Positions 50,180 through 60,876 of a stretch of 64,000 nucleotides of DNA are shown here, one piece after another. The notes beneath the pieces were generated by a model. The model worked only from the letters and a program-made list of their open reading frames with translations, did not search any database and had not been told where the DNA came from. Numbering within the stretch: the stretch's first letter is position 1; the number at the start of each line of letters is the position of its first letter. The DNA is from VXNE01 sp965203615 (GTDB lineage: Bacteria > Pseudomonadota > Gammaproteobacteria > Pseudomonadales > Azotimanducaceae): the NCBI GenBank assembly GCA_965203615.1, contig OZ241900.1, forward strand, positions 1,922,001 through 1,986,000, read 5' to 3'. The translations under genes and the position numbers were made by a program.

Positions 50180-50869
50180 ATGAATGTGAGCCACACTGAT
50201 TCGGTTGCTTCGGGCCTGACGGAATCCGCCCGCAGCCTCCCCGGTTACATCGCGATCGAGGGACCCATCGGCGTCGGCAAGACGACGCTCGCGAAACGGC
50301 TGGCGGAGTCATTCGGCTATCCCATCCTGCTGGAACCATCCACCGAGAACCCGTTCCTGGACCGGTTCTATCGGGAAGGACGCCGCCACGCGCTGCCGAC
50401 GCAACTGTTCTTCCTCCTGCATCGGGCCCAGCAAATCGCGCAGGTCAGGAACGACCTGTTGGGATCCGTACTGATCGCCGACTTCCTGATCGAGAAAGAC
50501 AGGTTGTTCGCGGAACTGAACCTCGACGAGAACGAACTGGAACTCTACGACCGGATCCACGAGGCCCTGGACCTGAAGCCCCCGTCGCCCGACCTCGTCG
50601 TGTATCTGCAGGCACCCGTGTCAGTCTTGTTGCGCCGCATCCGACGGCGCGGCATAGGCTTCGAACAGCAGATGGATGCCAACTACCTCACCGCACTCTG
50701 CGCGGCCTACACCGAGTTCTTTCACTACTACGACGAGGCACCCCTCCTCATCGTCAACGCCGCAAACGTCGATTTCGGCAACGACCAGCACTTCGATTCC
50801 CTGGTGGAACGGCTCACCGACATGGAAGGCACGCGCCAGTACTTCAACCCCGATCCCACATTGCTGTAA
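50180..50869 (+). CDS. Deoxynucleoside kinase family protein
   Basis: 229 residues. P-loop IEGPIGVGKTTLAKRLA (about 24-40), LLEPSTENPFLDRFY, and the lid-like RRIRRRGIGFEQQM. It resembles bacterial deoxyadenosine/deoxyguanosine kinases that phosphorylate deoxynucleosides for salvage. It occupies the place of folK between pcnB and panB; in some bacteria folK is fused to such a kinase, but no HPPK domain is present here. panB follows after 14 bp. Confidence 0.88.
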   Translation: MNVSHTDSVASGLTESARSLPGYIAIEGPIGVGKTTLAKRLAESFGYPILLEPSTENPFLDRFYREGRRHALPTQLFFLLHRAQQIAQVRNDLLGSVLIADFLIEKDRLFAELNLDENELELYDRIHEALDLKPPSPDLVVYLQAPVSVLLRRIRRRGIGFEQQMDANYLTALCAAYTEFFHYYDEAPLLIVNAANVDFGNDQHFDSLVERLTDMEGTRQYFNPDPTLL

Positions 50870-50883
50870 CCAAGGGCCCCGCA

Positions 50884-51705
50884 ATGAGCAGCCAGACACG
50901 CACCGCGCCGGTCTCCATCAACACCCTGTCGGCCATGAAACGGCGCCACGAGAAGTTCGCGGCCCTGACGGCATACGACGCCCTGTTCGCGGAACTCATC
51001 AGCAAGGCGGGCGTCGATGTCCTGCTCGTGGGCGACTCCCTCGGCATGGTCCTGCAGGGCCAGGACAGCACGTTGCCGGTCACCCTCGATGACGTGATCT
51101 ACCACATGCAATGCGTCAAGACGGGCAACAGGGGCAGCCTCATCATGGCCGACCTGCCTTTCATGACCTATGCATCCTCTTCGCAATCATTGGAGAGCGC
51201 TGCGGCGCTCATGCGTGCGGGCGCGCACATGGTGAAGCTTGAAGGCGGCGCCTGGCTCGCCGAGTCGACACGCCTGCTCGCCGAGCGCGGCATTCCGGTC
51301 TGCGCACACATGGGCCTGACGCCCCAGTCCATCAACCGCCTGGGCGGTTATCGCGTCCAGGGCCGGAACACGGAACAGGCGAACGAGATCATCGAGGAAG
51401 CCACGATACTCGAAGAAGCGGGTGCCTCGATCCTGCTGCTCGAATGTGTGCCCGTGTCACTGGCCAAGGCGATCACCGAGCGTCTGGACATTCCCGTCAT
51501 CGGCATCGGCGCCGGTCCGCATACGGATGGACAGATCATGGTCATGCACGACATGCTGGGGCTGACCCCACCTTCGATCCGCGTCCCGAAATTCGTCAAG
51601 AACTTCCTGCCGGAAAGCAAGGCGGGCATTCCCGGAGCGTTCGAAGCCTACGCCACGGCCGTCAAGGAAGGCATCTTCCCCGGCCCCGAGCACTGCTTCA
51701 CCTAG
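50884..51705 (+). CDS. panB: 3-methyl-2-oxobutanoate hydroxymethyltransferase
   Basis: 273 residues. INTLSAMKRRHEKFAALTAY, VLLVGDSLGMVLQGQDSTL, and GAGPHTDGQIMVMHDMLGL are family signatures. It makes ketopantoate from 2-oxoisovalerate and methylene-THF. Followed by panC; a panE-type reductase is not in the window. Confidence 0.96.
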   Translation: MSSQTRTAPVSINTLSAMKRRHEKFAALTAYDALFAELISKAGVDVLLVGDSLGMVLQGQDSTLPVTLDDVIYHMQCVKTGNRGSLIMADLPFMTYASSSQSLESAAALMRAGAHMVKLEGGAWLAESTRLLAERGIPVCAHMGLTPQSINRLGGYRVQGRNTEQANEIIEEATILEEAGASILLLECVPVSLAKAITERLDIPVIGIGAGPHTDGQIMVMHDMLGLTPPSIRVPKFVKNFLPESKAGIPGAFEAYATAVKEGIFPGPEHCFT

Positions 51706-51733
51706 TGTCGCCGCGCGGCTATGGTCTCAAGAC

Positions 51734-52570
51734 GTGGACACGGTTCGGACAATCCAGGATCTCAGAACCGCCCTGCGAGGAGCGACGGAAACCGGTCTCG
51801 TGCCGACCATGGGCAATCTTCACGCCGGCCACATGGCGCTGGTCAACGCGTCGGTGCGACGCTGCGCTTGCACCGTCGTCAGCATCTTCGTCAATCCGCT
51901 GCAATTCGGTCCTGACGAAGACTTCGACAACTATCCGAGAACGCTCTGTGCAGACACGGCAAAACTCGAATCCGCCGGCGTTGACCTCATATTCGCGCCA
52001 CCCGCACGGGAAGTGTTCTCTCCCGCGGATCAGGCGGTGAGAGTCTCGCTTCCGTCCCTGTCCCGGCTTCTTTGCGGCCGCAGCCGTCCCGGCCATTTCG
52101 ATGGCGTGGCCACGGTCGTCGCCAAGCTGTTCAACATCGTCGGCGCCGACTACGCCTTCTTCGGCGAAAAGGACTGGCAGCAGCTCACAATGATTCGGTC
52201 GATGGTGCGGTATCTGAACATTCCGACAACCATCGTCGGCGTGCCCACCGAGCGCGCCGCAGACGGCCTGGCACTGTCCAGCAGGAATCAATACCTGTCC
52301 GACGCTGAACGCGCGGTCGCCCCCGTGCTGTACCGGACCCTGTGCTCGATTCGAGACGCCATCCAGCACGGAGACCGGCGCTACCGGGTTCTCGAGCGAC
52401 ATGGACGGCAGGCGCTCGATACCGCTGGATTTGAAGTCGACTACGTCGCGGTGCGCGATGCACAAACGCTCCGCACTCCTGGGACCACATGCGAGCGGCT
52501 TCGCATCCTGGCAGCGGCCAGGCTGGGCCGCGCGCGCCTGATCGACAACATTGACGCGGGCACGCCGTGA
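51734..52570 (+). CDS. panC: Pantothenate synthetase
   Basis: 278 residues from a GTG. PTMGNLHAGHMALV (HxGH, about 29-42), FVNPLQFGPDEDFDNYPR, FGEKDWQQL, and SSRNQYLS (KMSKS equivalent). It joins pantoate and beta-alanine. panD, which makes beta-alanine and normally follows, is absent; the next gene pgi overlaps by 4 bp. Pantothenate is then used by CoaX. Confidence 0.96.
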   Translation: MDTVRTIQDLRTALRGATETGLVPTMGNLHAGHMALVNASVRRCACTVVSIFVNPLQFGPDEDFDNYPRTLCADTAKLESAGVDLIFAPPAREVFSPADQAVRVSLPSLSRLLCGRSRPGHFDGVATVVAKLFNIVGADYAFFGEKDWQQLTMIRSMVRYLNIPTTIVGVPTERAADGLALSSRNQYLSDAERAVAPVLYRTLCSIRDAIQHGDRRYRVLERHGRQALDTAGFEVDYVAVRDAQTLRTPGTTCERLRILAAARLGRARLIDNIDAGTP

Positions 52571-54108
52571 GCGGACCGGAGAACCTGGCTTCCTGGAAAG
52601 AACTCGCCGCCCTCTCCGCGCAGGAACGCCGGGATCCGCAAGCGAGTTCCCGACCGATGCGTCTCGGCAGCGGCGGATTGCTCATGGACTTTTCCAGGCA
52701 GCGGGTGGACGACGAGATCATCGATACGCTATGCACGCTCGCCGACGAATGCGGCCTGCAAGCCGCCATCGAAGATCTGTTCGAGGGTGGCATCGTCAAT
52801 GCGTCGGAGGGCCGGGCCGCCCTGCATACCGCGATTCGCGCCCCTCGCGACGAGAGACCGGATGCGGTGGCCGATGCAGTCGAAGCCGAACAGCAGCGAA
52901 TGTTCGATCTCGCGCAGCGCGTGCGTGACGGGCGCTGGCGCGGCGTGACGGGAAAGCCGTTCACCACGGTGGTGCACATCGGCATCGGGGGCTCCCGCCT
53001 CGGACCGGAACTGGTGGTAAACGCGCTCGGCGGCGATCTCGACATTCGCTTTCTCTCGAACGTGGACGGCAGCGCGGCAATCCGGACGTTCATGCACCTC
53101 GACCCCACCGAAACCCTGGTCATCGTTGCGTCAAAGTCTTTCGCGACGCTGGAGACGCTGATCAACGCCCGCTATGCGCGAAGCTGGCTGCTCGAACGTA
53201 CCGGAGAAGCCAACGCGGTGGGCCAGCATTTCATCGCCGTGACCGCCAACATCGACGCCGCCAGCCGTTTCGGGATTCCCGAACACCATTGCCTCGCGAT
53301 GTGGGATTGGGTCGGCGGTCGCTACTCTCTCTGGTCGGCCGTCGGAATGCCGATTGCTCTCGCCCTGGGAGAAACGGGATTTCGCGAACTCGCGGCTGGC
53401 GCGTACCACATGGACAACCACTTCCGATCATCGCGTCCGCGCGAAAACCTGCCCGTGATGCTGGCCCTGCTCGGGATTTGGAACAGCAACTTCCTCGATG
53501 CTTCGACCCACGCGGTGCTGGTATACGACCACCGCATGGCGATCCTGCCCCAGTTCCTGCAGCAACTGGAAATGGAAAGCAACGGCAAGTCTGTCCGCAA
53601 CGACGGCGGACGCTCGCGGGTGCCGACGGCCCCCGTGATCTGGGGCGGCGAGGAAACCGACGGCCAGCACGCGTTCCATCAATTGCTGCACCAGGGAACG
53701 CGCGCGTTCAGCGCGGACTTCATCGCCGTCATCGACCCCGGCCACCATCTCGCCGACCAGCACCGGTGGCTACTCGCCAACTGCCTCGGCCAGGGCGAAG
53801 CGTTGTTGACGGGTGCGCCTTCCCCGGCCGACGCGCCACATCAAGCCGTCACCGGCAATCACCCATCGACTACCCTCCTGCTCGACCGCCTCGACAGCCG
53901 CCACCTTGGCATGTTGATTGCGCTATACGAGCACAAGGTCTTCTGCCAGGGCGTGATCTGGGGAATCAATCCATTCGACCAGTGGGGCGTCGAACTCGGC
54001 AAGCAGCTTGCGCGCCGAGTCTACGATGCGCTGGGCGAAAATACCGACCACGCCGTGGACGCGTCGACTGCGGCTCTTATCGAAGTGTTGCGATCATACC
54101 AACGCTAG
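52567..54108 (+). CDS. pgi: Glucose-6-phosphate isomerase
   Basis: 513 residues from a GTG overlapping the panC stop. VVHIGIGGSRLGPELVV, VASKSFATLETLINAR (phosphate binding), and the C-terminal GVELGKQLARRVYDAL motif are present. Reversible fructose-6-phosphate/glucose-6-phosphate isomerisation. The E. coli protein is 549 aa; the shorter form is also found in related bacteria. Confidence 0.94.
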   Translation: MSGPENLASWKELAALSAQERRDPQASSRPMRLGSGGLLMDFSRQRVDDEIIDTLCTLADECGLQAAIEDLFEGGIVNASEGRAALHTAIRAPRDERPDAVADAVEAEQQRMFDLAQRVRDGRWRGVTGKPFTTVVHIGIGGSRLGPELVVNALGGDLDIRFLSNVDGSAAIRTFMHLDPTETLVIVASKSFATLETLINARYARSWLLERTGEANAVGQHFIAVTANIDAASRFGIPEHHCLAMWDWVGGRYSLWSAVGMPIALALGETGFRELAAGAYHMDNHFRSSRPRENLPVMLALLGIWNSNFLDASTHAVLVYDHRMAILPQFLQQLEMESNGKSVRNDGGRSRVPTAPVIWGGEETDGQHAFHQLLHQGTRAFSADFIAVIDPGHHLADQHRWLLANCLGQGEALLTGAPSPADAPHQAVTGNHPSTTLLLDRLDSRHLGMLIALYEHKVFCQGVIWGINPFDQWGVELGKQLARRVYDALGENTDHAVDASTAALIEVLRSYQR

Positions 54109-54146
54109 CTGGCGCGTTCGTCGCCTGGATAGTGCGCTACGCCGTG

Positions 54147-54472
54147 TCATCGAACCCGAATTGGCACCTCGATCACTTCGCCCGGCCGCGCTACCGCAAT
54201 AGCCTCCTCAATCTCCTTGGCGTGCAGGCGCACGCGCGGCCAGGCATTGGCGAGGAGAACCACGATACCGATCTGCCTTCCCTCCAGATTCTGTTATGGC
54301 GCAAGTTCTGATCAGTCGTAAGGATAACTTCGTACTCTTCCCGCTCCGCGAGGTCGAGCAGCTCACCGTTGCCCTTGTTGGACCAGCCTTTCTCTGCCAG
54401 CGTATCCACGGAGTGCTCCGTGAGATGCTCCCGCAATGGTGCAGGCGTTCCCTGATCGAAGAGCAGCTTCAA
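54147..54472 (-). pseudogene. DUF5615 PIN-like toxin, frameshifted
   Basis: The first ~59 residues (MKLLFDQGTPAPLREHLTEH ... ILTTDQNLRH) are a DUF5615 PIN-like domain. The frame then continues as unrelated sequence, but the -1 alternative frame continues the family: LEGRQIGIVVLLANAWPRV and so on to VIEVPIRVR before a TGA at 54147-54149. One base appears missing near 54295 (CATAACAG where CATCAACAG is expected). The frame as read stops at 54191. It overlaps the DUF433 gene by 4 bp, the normal toxin-antitoxin layout. A sequencing or assembly error is the main alternative. Confidence 0.8.
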
Positions 54473-54723
54473 CGCGCCAGTGAAGTTCTCAGCGCCTTCG
54501 CTTCGTGCTCGAGGACGGCGCGCACTTGCCGTCTTTCAACCCCGGGAAACCACTCCACGAACTCGTCGATAGTCGCGCCGCAGGCGAGGTTCTCGTAAAG
54601 CGCGTGTAGCGGAACCCGCGTACCGGCAAATACCCAAACACCGCTGACCTTGCCAAGCGTCTGTTCTACGGCAGGGCATCCCCCCCAGTTCGCACTCTCT
54701 ATTGTCGCGTGTCGTCGGGCCAT
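54469..54723 (-). CDS. DUF433 antitoxin-like protein
   Basis: 84 residues. VSGVWVFAGTRVPLHALYENL followed by ATIDEFVEWFPGV is the DUF433 pattern, a small helix-turn-helix-like domain commonly paired with DUF5615 toxins. It is intact, while its partner downstream is frameshifted. Start ATG at 54721-54723; no clear Shine-Dalgarno sequence. Confidence 0.88.
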   Translation of the reverse strand: MARRHATIESANWGGCPAVEQTLGKVSGVWVFAGTRVPLHALYENLACGATIDEFVEWFPGVERRQVRAVLEHEAKALRTSLAR

Positions 54724-55173
54724 TGTGCCGTCTCGTTGCCTCCCGCAAGTTCTTGCGCAGGGTCACTACCGCGTCGGCCTAGAGCTACTGAACTCTGTCT
54801 CCGCCGCCCGCGCAGTCTTCAGATCGACGACACATTCTAACCCGCATCGCGAGAATGTGTGCCGGTTACGGGATCGCACGGGTTGTGGCTCGGTCACCCC
54901 GGCAGGTCTGCCAACCCATTGGCCGGCACATCGGATCGGAAGCCAGCGAACGTTCGGACGTGCGAATCACGTCCGGCTACGACCGCACCCCCGCCCAAGC
55001 GACAACGCGGCGGCGTTGGTACTCGCGGCAAACCCGATCAGCGTGGCGTCCATCCACCTACTGCAACTCGCGGGTCTCCACCTTGGCCGACCCGATTTGC
55101 AATCTATCGGGCAGTTCGCTAAATCAGTAGCAAGTGGCCGACTCCGACCACGGCGCTTAAGGACAAGGACATC
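54724..55173. other. 450-bp region without a convincing gene
   Basis: No ribosomal, tRNA or complete protein gene is visible. A short stretch near 55000-55110, translated on the plus strand, looks protein-like (AAALVLAANPISVASIHLLQ), so a decayed gene is possible. The last bases hold the acs ribosome-binding site aaggac. Confidence 0.5.
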
Positions 55174-57102
<1,929 letters not shown>

Positions 57103-57254
57103 AAAGTGCGTATCTTCCCGGTGCTCGAGTCCGATTGAGACAGAGTTCAGTGTCCCATGATTGGGCGTTGTGCCTCGGGTTCGCGAATCGAATAGAGTAC
57201 TTGTGCCTATGCGCGGCCGGTGTCTGCCGACCGCAAAAGGCACAACGGTAGTGA

Positions 57255-58415
57255 ATGGAAGGTCACATGGCGCAAGCGGAGGAGCTTCAACCCGTTAAGG
57301 GACAAGAAGCGTTTCACAGGCCGGACTCAGCGGCATTGCATTCCCAAGCAGCCTTCCTGCTCTTACTGGGACGGCAGTTTCGACCCGGCGAGCCGCACGA
57401 TGATGTGGTGAATGAAGATGCGGAAGCGCTTGATGTACCGTTGCTGATGAACCTGGGCCGCCCCGAGGACTGGGCGCAAGTACAGCTCTATTCTCAGTCG
57501 CGACCCTTTGGATTCGATGCGAGGGGTTACCGCATAACCAACCGCAGTACGCTTTCCAGGCTTGTTGAAATCCTCTACGAGGTTCGGACCGGCGAGACAG
57601 CGATCAATCTAATCGAGGCATGCCTGTATGTTCCGGACGCACTGGTTCGCGTGGCAGCGGCGGCGACCTATATGCAAATGGCTCGAAACGATAGCCAATC
57701 AGGCCTGACGCGATGGTGGCTATGGTCACGTTCGTTCGACTCACTACTTCAGGGCGTCCGGGAAGAAGACGAACCGGTACGCGAACTCGCAGCCACGGGG
57801 CTTGACGTCCTACGGTCGGACTTGGTGCCAACACTTGGCGAGACCAGATCACACACCGAGCTGAACGAAGCTGACGAGTACTACGGCCGCCAACAGCAAC
57901 CGACGAGCGTGATCGTGCATGGAACTACATTCGGAGGCGGCTCCGGTTGGTGGAAGCCCGGACGGGTGTTTCACAGATACCTCAAATCGAAAGTGTCCAG
58001 AAATCTGTATGGCGGTCGAGAGCCGTTCTCTTGGTCTGGGATCTACAGCGACACCGCCCGAGAGTTCGGTGCTGACGAGTTACTGCGGTGGGCTGGCGGA
58101 AAACACTTGGATCATGTGTTCGCATACAGCCATGGAGGCAGCGTTGCAATGCTCGCGTCTAGGCGCGGATTGGAAATGGAAAAGCTCGTTCTGCTGAGTT
58201 GTCCTGTTCACCGACGATACTCGCCGGACTTTCGATACGCTAAAGACGTGGTCTCGGTACGTACGCGCCTCGACCTTGTAATCCTGGCCGATGGAGGTGG
58301 TCAGAGATTTCGCGACGACCAAATCAAGGAGCACGTCCTTCCGGTGTGGTTCAGTCACAGAGCAACGCGGGATCCGGGTGTATGGAAGCGCCATGCGATT
58401 GCGAATAAGCTCTAG
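57255..58415 (+). CDS. Alpha/beta hydrolase-like protein with helical N-terminal region
   Basis: 386 residues. The N-terminal part (about 90-200) is helical and includes a HEAT-like stretch (ALVRVAAAATYMQMARND, then DEPVRELAATGLDVL). The C-terminal part looks like an alpha/beta hydrolase: strand-turn VIVHGTTFGGGSG (about 216-228) and a nucleophile elbow FAYSHGGSVAML near residue 290 (A-x-S-x-G instead of G-x-S-x-G). A following VLLSCPVHRRYSP strand fits the fold. Substrate unknown. A start at MAQAEELQP is possible. First gene of the accessory region after acs; the next gene encodes a HEAT-repeat protein 59 bp downstream. Confidence 0.6.
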   Translation: MEGHMAQAEELQPVKGQEAFHRPDSAALHSQAAFLLLLGRQFRPGEPHDDVVNEDAEALDVPLLMNLGRPEDWAQVQLYSQSRPFGFDARGYRITNRSTLSRLVEILYEVRTGETAINLIEACLYVPDALVRVAAAATYMQMARNDSQSGLTRWWLWSRSFDSLLQGVREEDEPVRELAATGLDVLRSDLVPTLGETRSHTELNEADEYYGRQQQPTSVIVHGTTFGGGSGWWKPGRVFHRYLKSKVSRNLYGGREPFSWSGIYSDTAREFGADELLRWAGGKHLDHVFAYSHGGSVAMLASRRGLEMEKLVLLSCPVHRRYSPDFRYAKDVVSVRTRLDLVILADGGGQRFRDDQIKEHVLPVWFSHRATRDPGVWKRHAIANKL

Positions 58416-58474
58416 ACTTGATTGTGGCATTCGCCTCGAATCACACTTGAGCAAGGCGTGTAGCGAGACGCGAT

Positions 58475-58819
58475 ATGAAGATCGGAGCAGCAGCGCGGCT
58501 TTTTGCTTCGAAAGCGGTCTGGGGCGTGACTGGAATCGATGCCGCCGGCCGCGTTCTAGTCGAAGCTCTGGCCGCCGAAGATGAGGATGTGCGAGTGATC
58601 GCCGGAATCCTGCTAACGAGGGCGGGTCGGCGGGCAGAGCCCCTATTGGGGGAAGCGCTGAAAGATGGGCGGCATGTCCCAATGGTGATCTCGGTCCTTG
58701 GGAGCATTGGTGATCCAGATGTCGTGGCAGACCTTCGACCGTTTGTGCGAAGTGATGACCCGGAGGTGGCAAAGGCAGCCCAAGATGCCATCCAAGTGAT
58801 TGGCACGGCGCGCTCCTGA
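58475..58819 (+). CDS. HEAT-repeat protein
   Basis: 114 residues, almost wholly HEAT-type helical pairs: AAGRVLVEALAAEDEDVRVI, GILLTRAGRRAEPLLGEAL, and DPDVVADLRPFVRSDDPEVA. It is a small protein-interaction module without a catalytic motif. Because the upstream hydrolase also has HEAT-like helices, the two may work as a pair; that is inference. 191 bp without a gene separate it from the convergent nuclease gene. Confidence 0.7.
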   Translation: MKIGAAARLFASKAVWGVTGIDAAGRVLVEALAAEDEDVRVIAGILLTRAGRRAEPLLGEALKDGRHVPMVISVLGSIGDPDVVADLRPFVRSDDPEVAKAAQDAIQVIGTARS

Positions 58820-59010
58820 AGGGCTATTCGAACTGATCCTCCTGTGCGACGTCGCTAAGGGGTGGAAAGCCGGGACGCGAACCTTGCTCCAATAGCCTGC
58901 AAAGTTATTGGGTGGAACATGGGTCGGTCGCAACCAGAACGCAATTCCAGACGGTTTGACGGTTTAGCTCTCGCCACCTACAGTAACGGGCGGCTGTCCT
59001 GTAGAGGCGG

Positions 59011-59928
59011 TCAACGAACAACAGATAGGGAATACGCACCATCAACCAAGCTAAGCTTTGACTGGATCGATTGCGGGAACAGGCTAATCCGATCCCGAAG
59101 GAAGCCCTCGAGTTCGCCTCGGGAGAGGCTCTCTACATGATCGGCACGCTGTCCGTAATAGTGCCCATTCGACTGAAAGAGGAAGACGTGCTGCGCGTCA
59201 CGGGCGTATTCATCGAAGTTCAACCGGACGCCGCCGGTCTTGACCTGCGTTACCGCCTTCTCATTAGTCTCAGAGTGTGCAAGCATGAACTCGAAGCGTA
59301 GGGTGTTGCCCTTGCGCGAATTCGGTACGACGTACCAGCCCCGACTCTGAAGATACAAAAACACGAGGTCCTCCGTTTCTTCTGGGTCGAGCATCGCAAA
59401 GATGTCGGGAAAGTCGGCGACATCCACTTCGTAGACATGCTGTTGGGCACTGCGATTCCACTCATGCTGAGAGTAAACCAGTGCACTGTGCGTATGGACT
59501 CGTTGGATTGTCCGGCCACGATTGCCGAAACTTGAAACGACTGTTCCGGGAACGGCATCGAGCTTGACTTTGGTGAACTCGCAACGGAAGACGTTAGCGA
59601 TGTCGATATCCATCTCGCGGCCCGCTCGATCAGTCCAATACTCCCAGCGGTCTACAACGCGGGCGAGATAGTACTGGCCGCTGGGGTCACGAGTCCAAAC
59701 TAAGTCGTTTGGAGTGACATTCTGGTAGATGTAGCGAGGTTGCTGAATTGAGCCGTGGCCATGCTCCCGTTGCGCTGCCTCCTCATACACCACCCAGTCA
59801 CGGGTGTTGGCGAGATCAGGCACTCGCCAACCAACTCCAAGAAGATGGTTGTCCAAGCAGTACTGGAAGGTCGCATCCATGTCTGGATTCCCGCCGGAGG
59901 GTCTGATGTGGATGCGAAAGAGGTTCAC
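59011..59928 (-). CDS. PD-(D/E)XK-type endonuclease with N-terminal reader-like domain
   Basis: 305 residues. The N-terminal half (about 1-120) has LGVGWRVPD and NDLVWTRDPSGQYYLARV, a pattern reminding me of PUA/EVE-type domains found in modification-dependent restriction enzymes; this is tentative. The C-terminal half (185-260) looks like an Mrr-type nuclease: a helix ETEDLVFLYLQSRGWYVVP, an acidic residue in RFEFML (Glu213) and the QVKTG motif (Gln228, Lys230). It would cut DNA. It is 33 bp downstream of a second nuclease-like gene on the same strand. Confidence 0.6.
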   Translation of the reverse strand: MNLFRIHIRPSGGNPDMDATFQYCLDNHLLGVGWRVPDLANTRDWVVYEEAAQREHGHGSIQQPRYIYQNVTPNDLVWTRDPSGQYYLARVVDRWEYWTDRAGREMDIDIANVFRCEFTKVKLDAVPGTVVSSFGNRGRTIQRVHTHSALVYSQHEWNRSAQQHVYEVDVADFPDIFAMLDPEETEDLVFLYLQSRGWYVVPNSRKGNTLRFEFMLAHSETNEKAVTQVKTGGVRLNFDEYARDAQHVFLFQSNGHYYGQRADHVESLSRGELEGFLRDRISLFPQSIQSKLSLVDGAYSLSVVR

Positions 59929-59961
59929 AATATCTTTTGGCGAATGGAACTGCCAGCTCGA

Positions 59962-60573
59962 CTATCCGCGCCTAAATTCAAGCGCTTCTGCTGTCCACGC
60001 GCTGCCCTCGGAACTTCGAACGCCACTTTGGTGCCGCGTTGCCTTAATTCCCGAAGGCACGACGTCCGAAGCCCGTTGCCATATCTCGTTGGTGTGGTCG
60101 CGGAGACGTTCCCTAGCGGTCTTGTACTCTCCGGGGCAAAAGGAGTCGTAGTAGGCGAACAAGGAAAAATGAATGTCGGCAGCCTTCGCGAGGGCCGTGC
60201 ACAATTCGTGAATGTCGTCGAAGAGGGGAGCGTAGGCTCTGGGATTCGTCTTGACCTCGATCAAGACGCGCGGCCCTTGGGTGTTCCAAACCACCAAGTC
60301 GAAGCGACCTTCGAGATTCAGCTTACTGTTCGGCCTGCCGACCAAGCTTCCACCCGCATCGTCAATGGCGTCTCGGACGTTGTTCTCCATCGTGACGTAC
60401 TTGACGACCGGTAGCCGGTGGAGCGACCGAGCGATGCTAGTGGTCGCCATGTATTCGGGTGCCTGCCACAGCCAATTCCCGCCGGACCATGTCTGGTAGT
60501 CGCCGTGAGCCCGGGCGATCCCCCGAAGAGTCGCCTTGACTATCGGCCGTACGGGGAGTGCACGCATGAGCAT
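59962..60573 (-). CDS. Predicted PD-(D/E)XK nuclease-like protein
   Basis: 203 residues. The core GRFDLVVWNTQGPRVLIEVK (Asp92, Glu106, Lys108) has the spacing of a PD-(D/E)XK nuclease site. Upstream lies GGNWLWQAPEYMATTSIA, an aromatic-rich segment I cannot assign. The start is the ATG at 60571-60573; a second ATG two codons later is possible. First gene of a two-gene minus-strand unit with the 305-residue nuclease, and divergent from the 862-residue gene. Confidence 0.6.
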   Translation of the reverse strand: MLMRALPVRPIVKATLRGIARAHGDYQTWSGGNWLWQAPEYMATTSIARSLHRLPVVKYVTMENNVRDAIDDAGGSLVGRPNSKLNLEGRFDLVVWNTQGPRVLIEVKTNPRAYAPLFDDIHELCTALAKAADIHFSLFAYYDSFCPGEYKTARERLRDHTNEIWQRASDVVPSGIKATRHQSGVRSSEGSAWTAEALEFRRG

Positions 60574-60876
60574 TGTTCCAACTGGCGTACCCGTAGTCTC
60601 ATCGCGGGCGGAACCAAGGTCAATACCTCCAAGCCGTGTTGGTCAACATTTGGCGAAGTCGCGGCATCGGAGAGGCATGTTCGCAGCATCCTCCTTTGGT
60701 TCAAACCCGGTACATCGAGAACATAGGATGTTACGCTGCACAGATGCCTACAACGGTTATGCGAGTCCTTTCGGGAAGCGCGTGGAGAAGTACATTGTTG
60801 AGAGGCAAGGCGAACGGGCCATCTGGGACAGCGGTTCGTAACGCTGGCTATTGAACAAGGAATCGAGAAGTCAACG
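60574..60876. other. 303-bp divergent intergenic region of the island
   Basis: No gene with a sensible product is seen. It must hold the promoters for the nuclease pair (minus) and the large gene (plus). I see no clear -35/-10 pair and no obvious operator. Confidence 0.5.

Noticed and set aside
57103..57254. tRNA attachment site or integrase at the island border
   Set aside because: No tRNA fragment, direct repeat or integrase was seen here.
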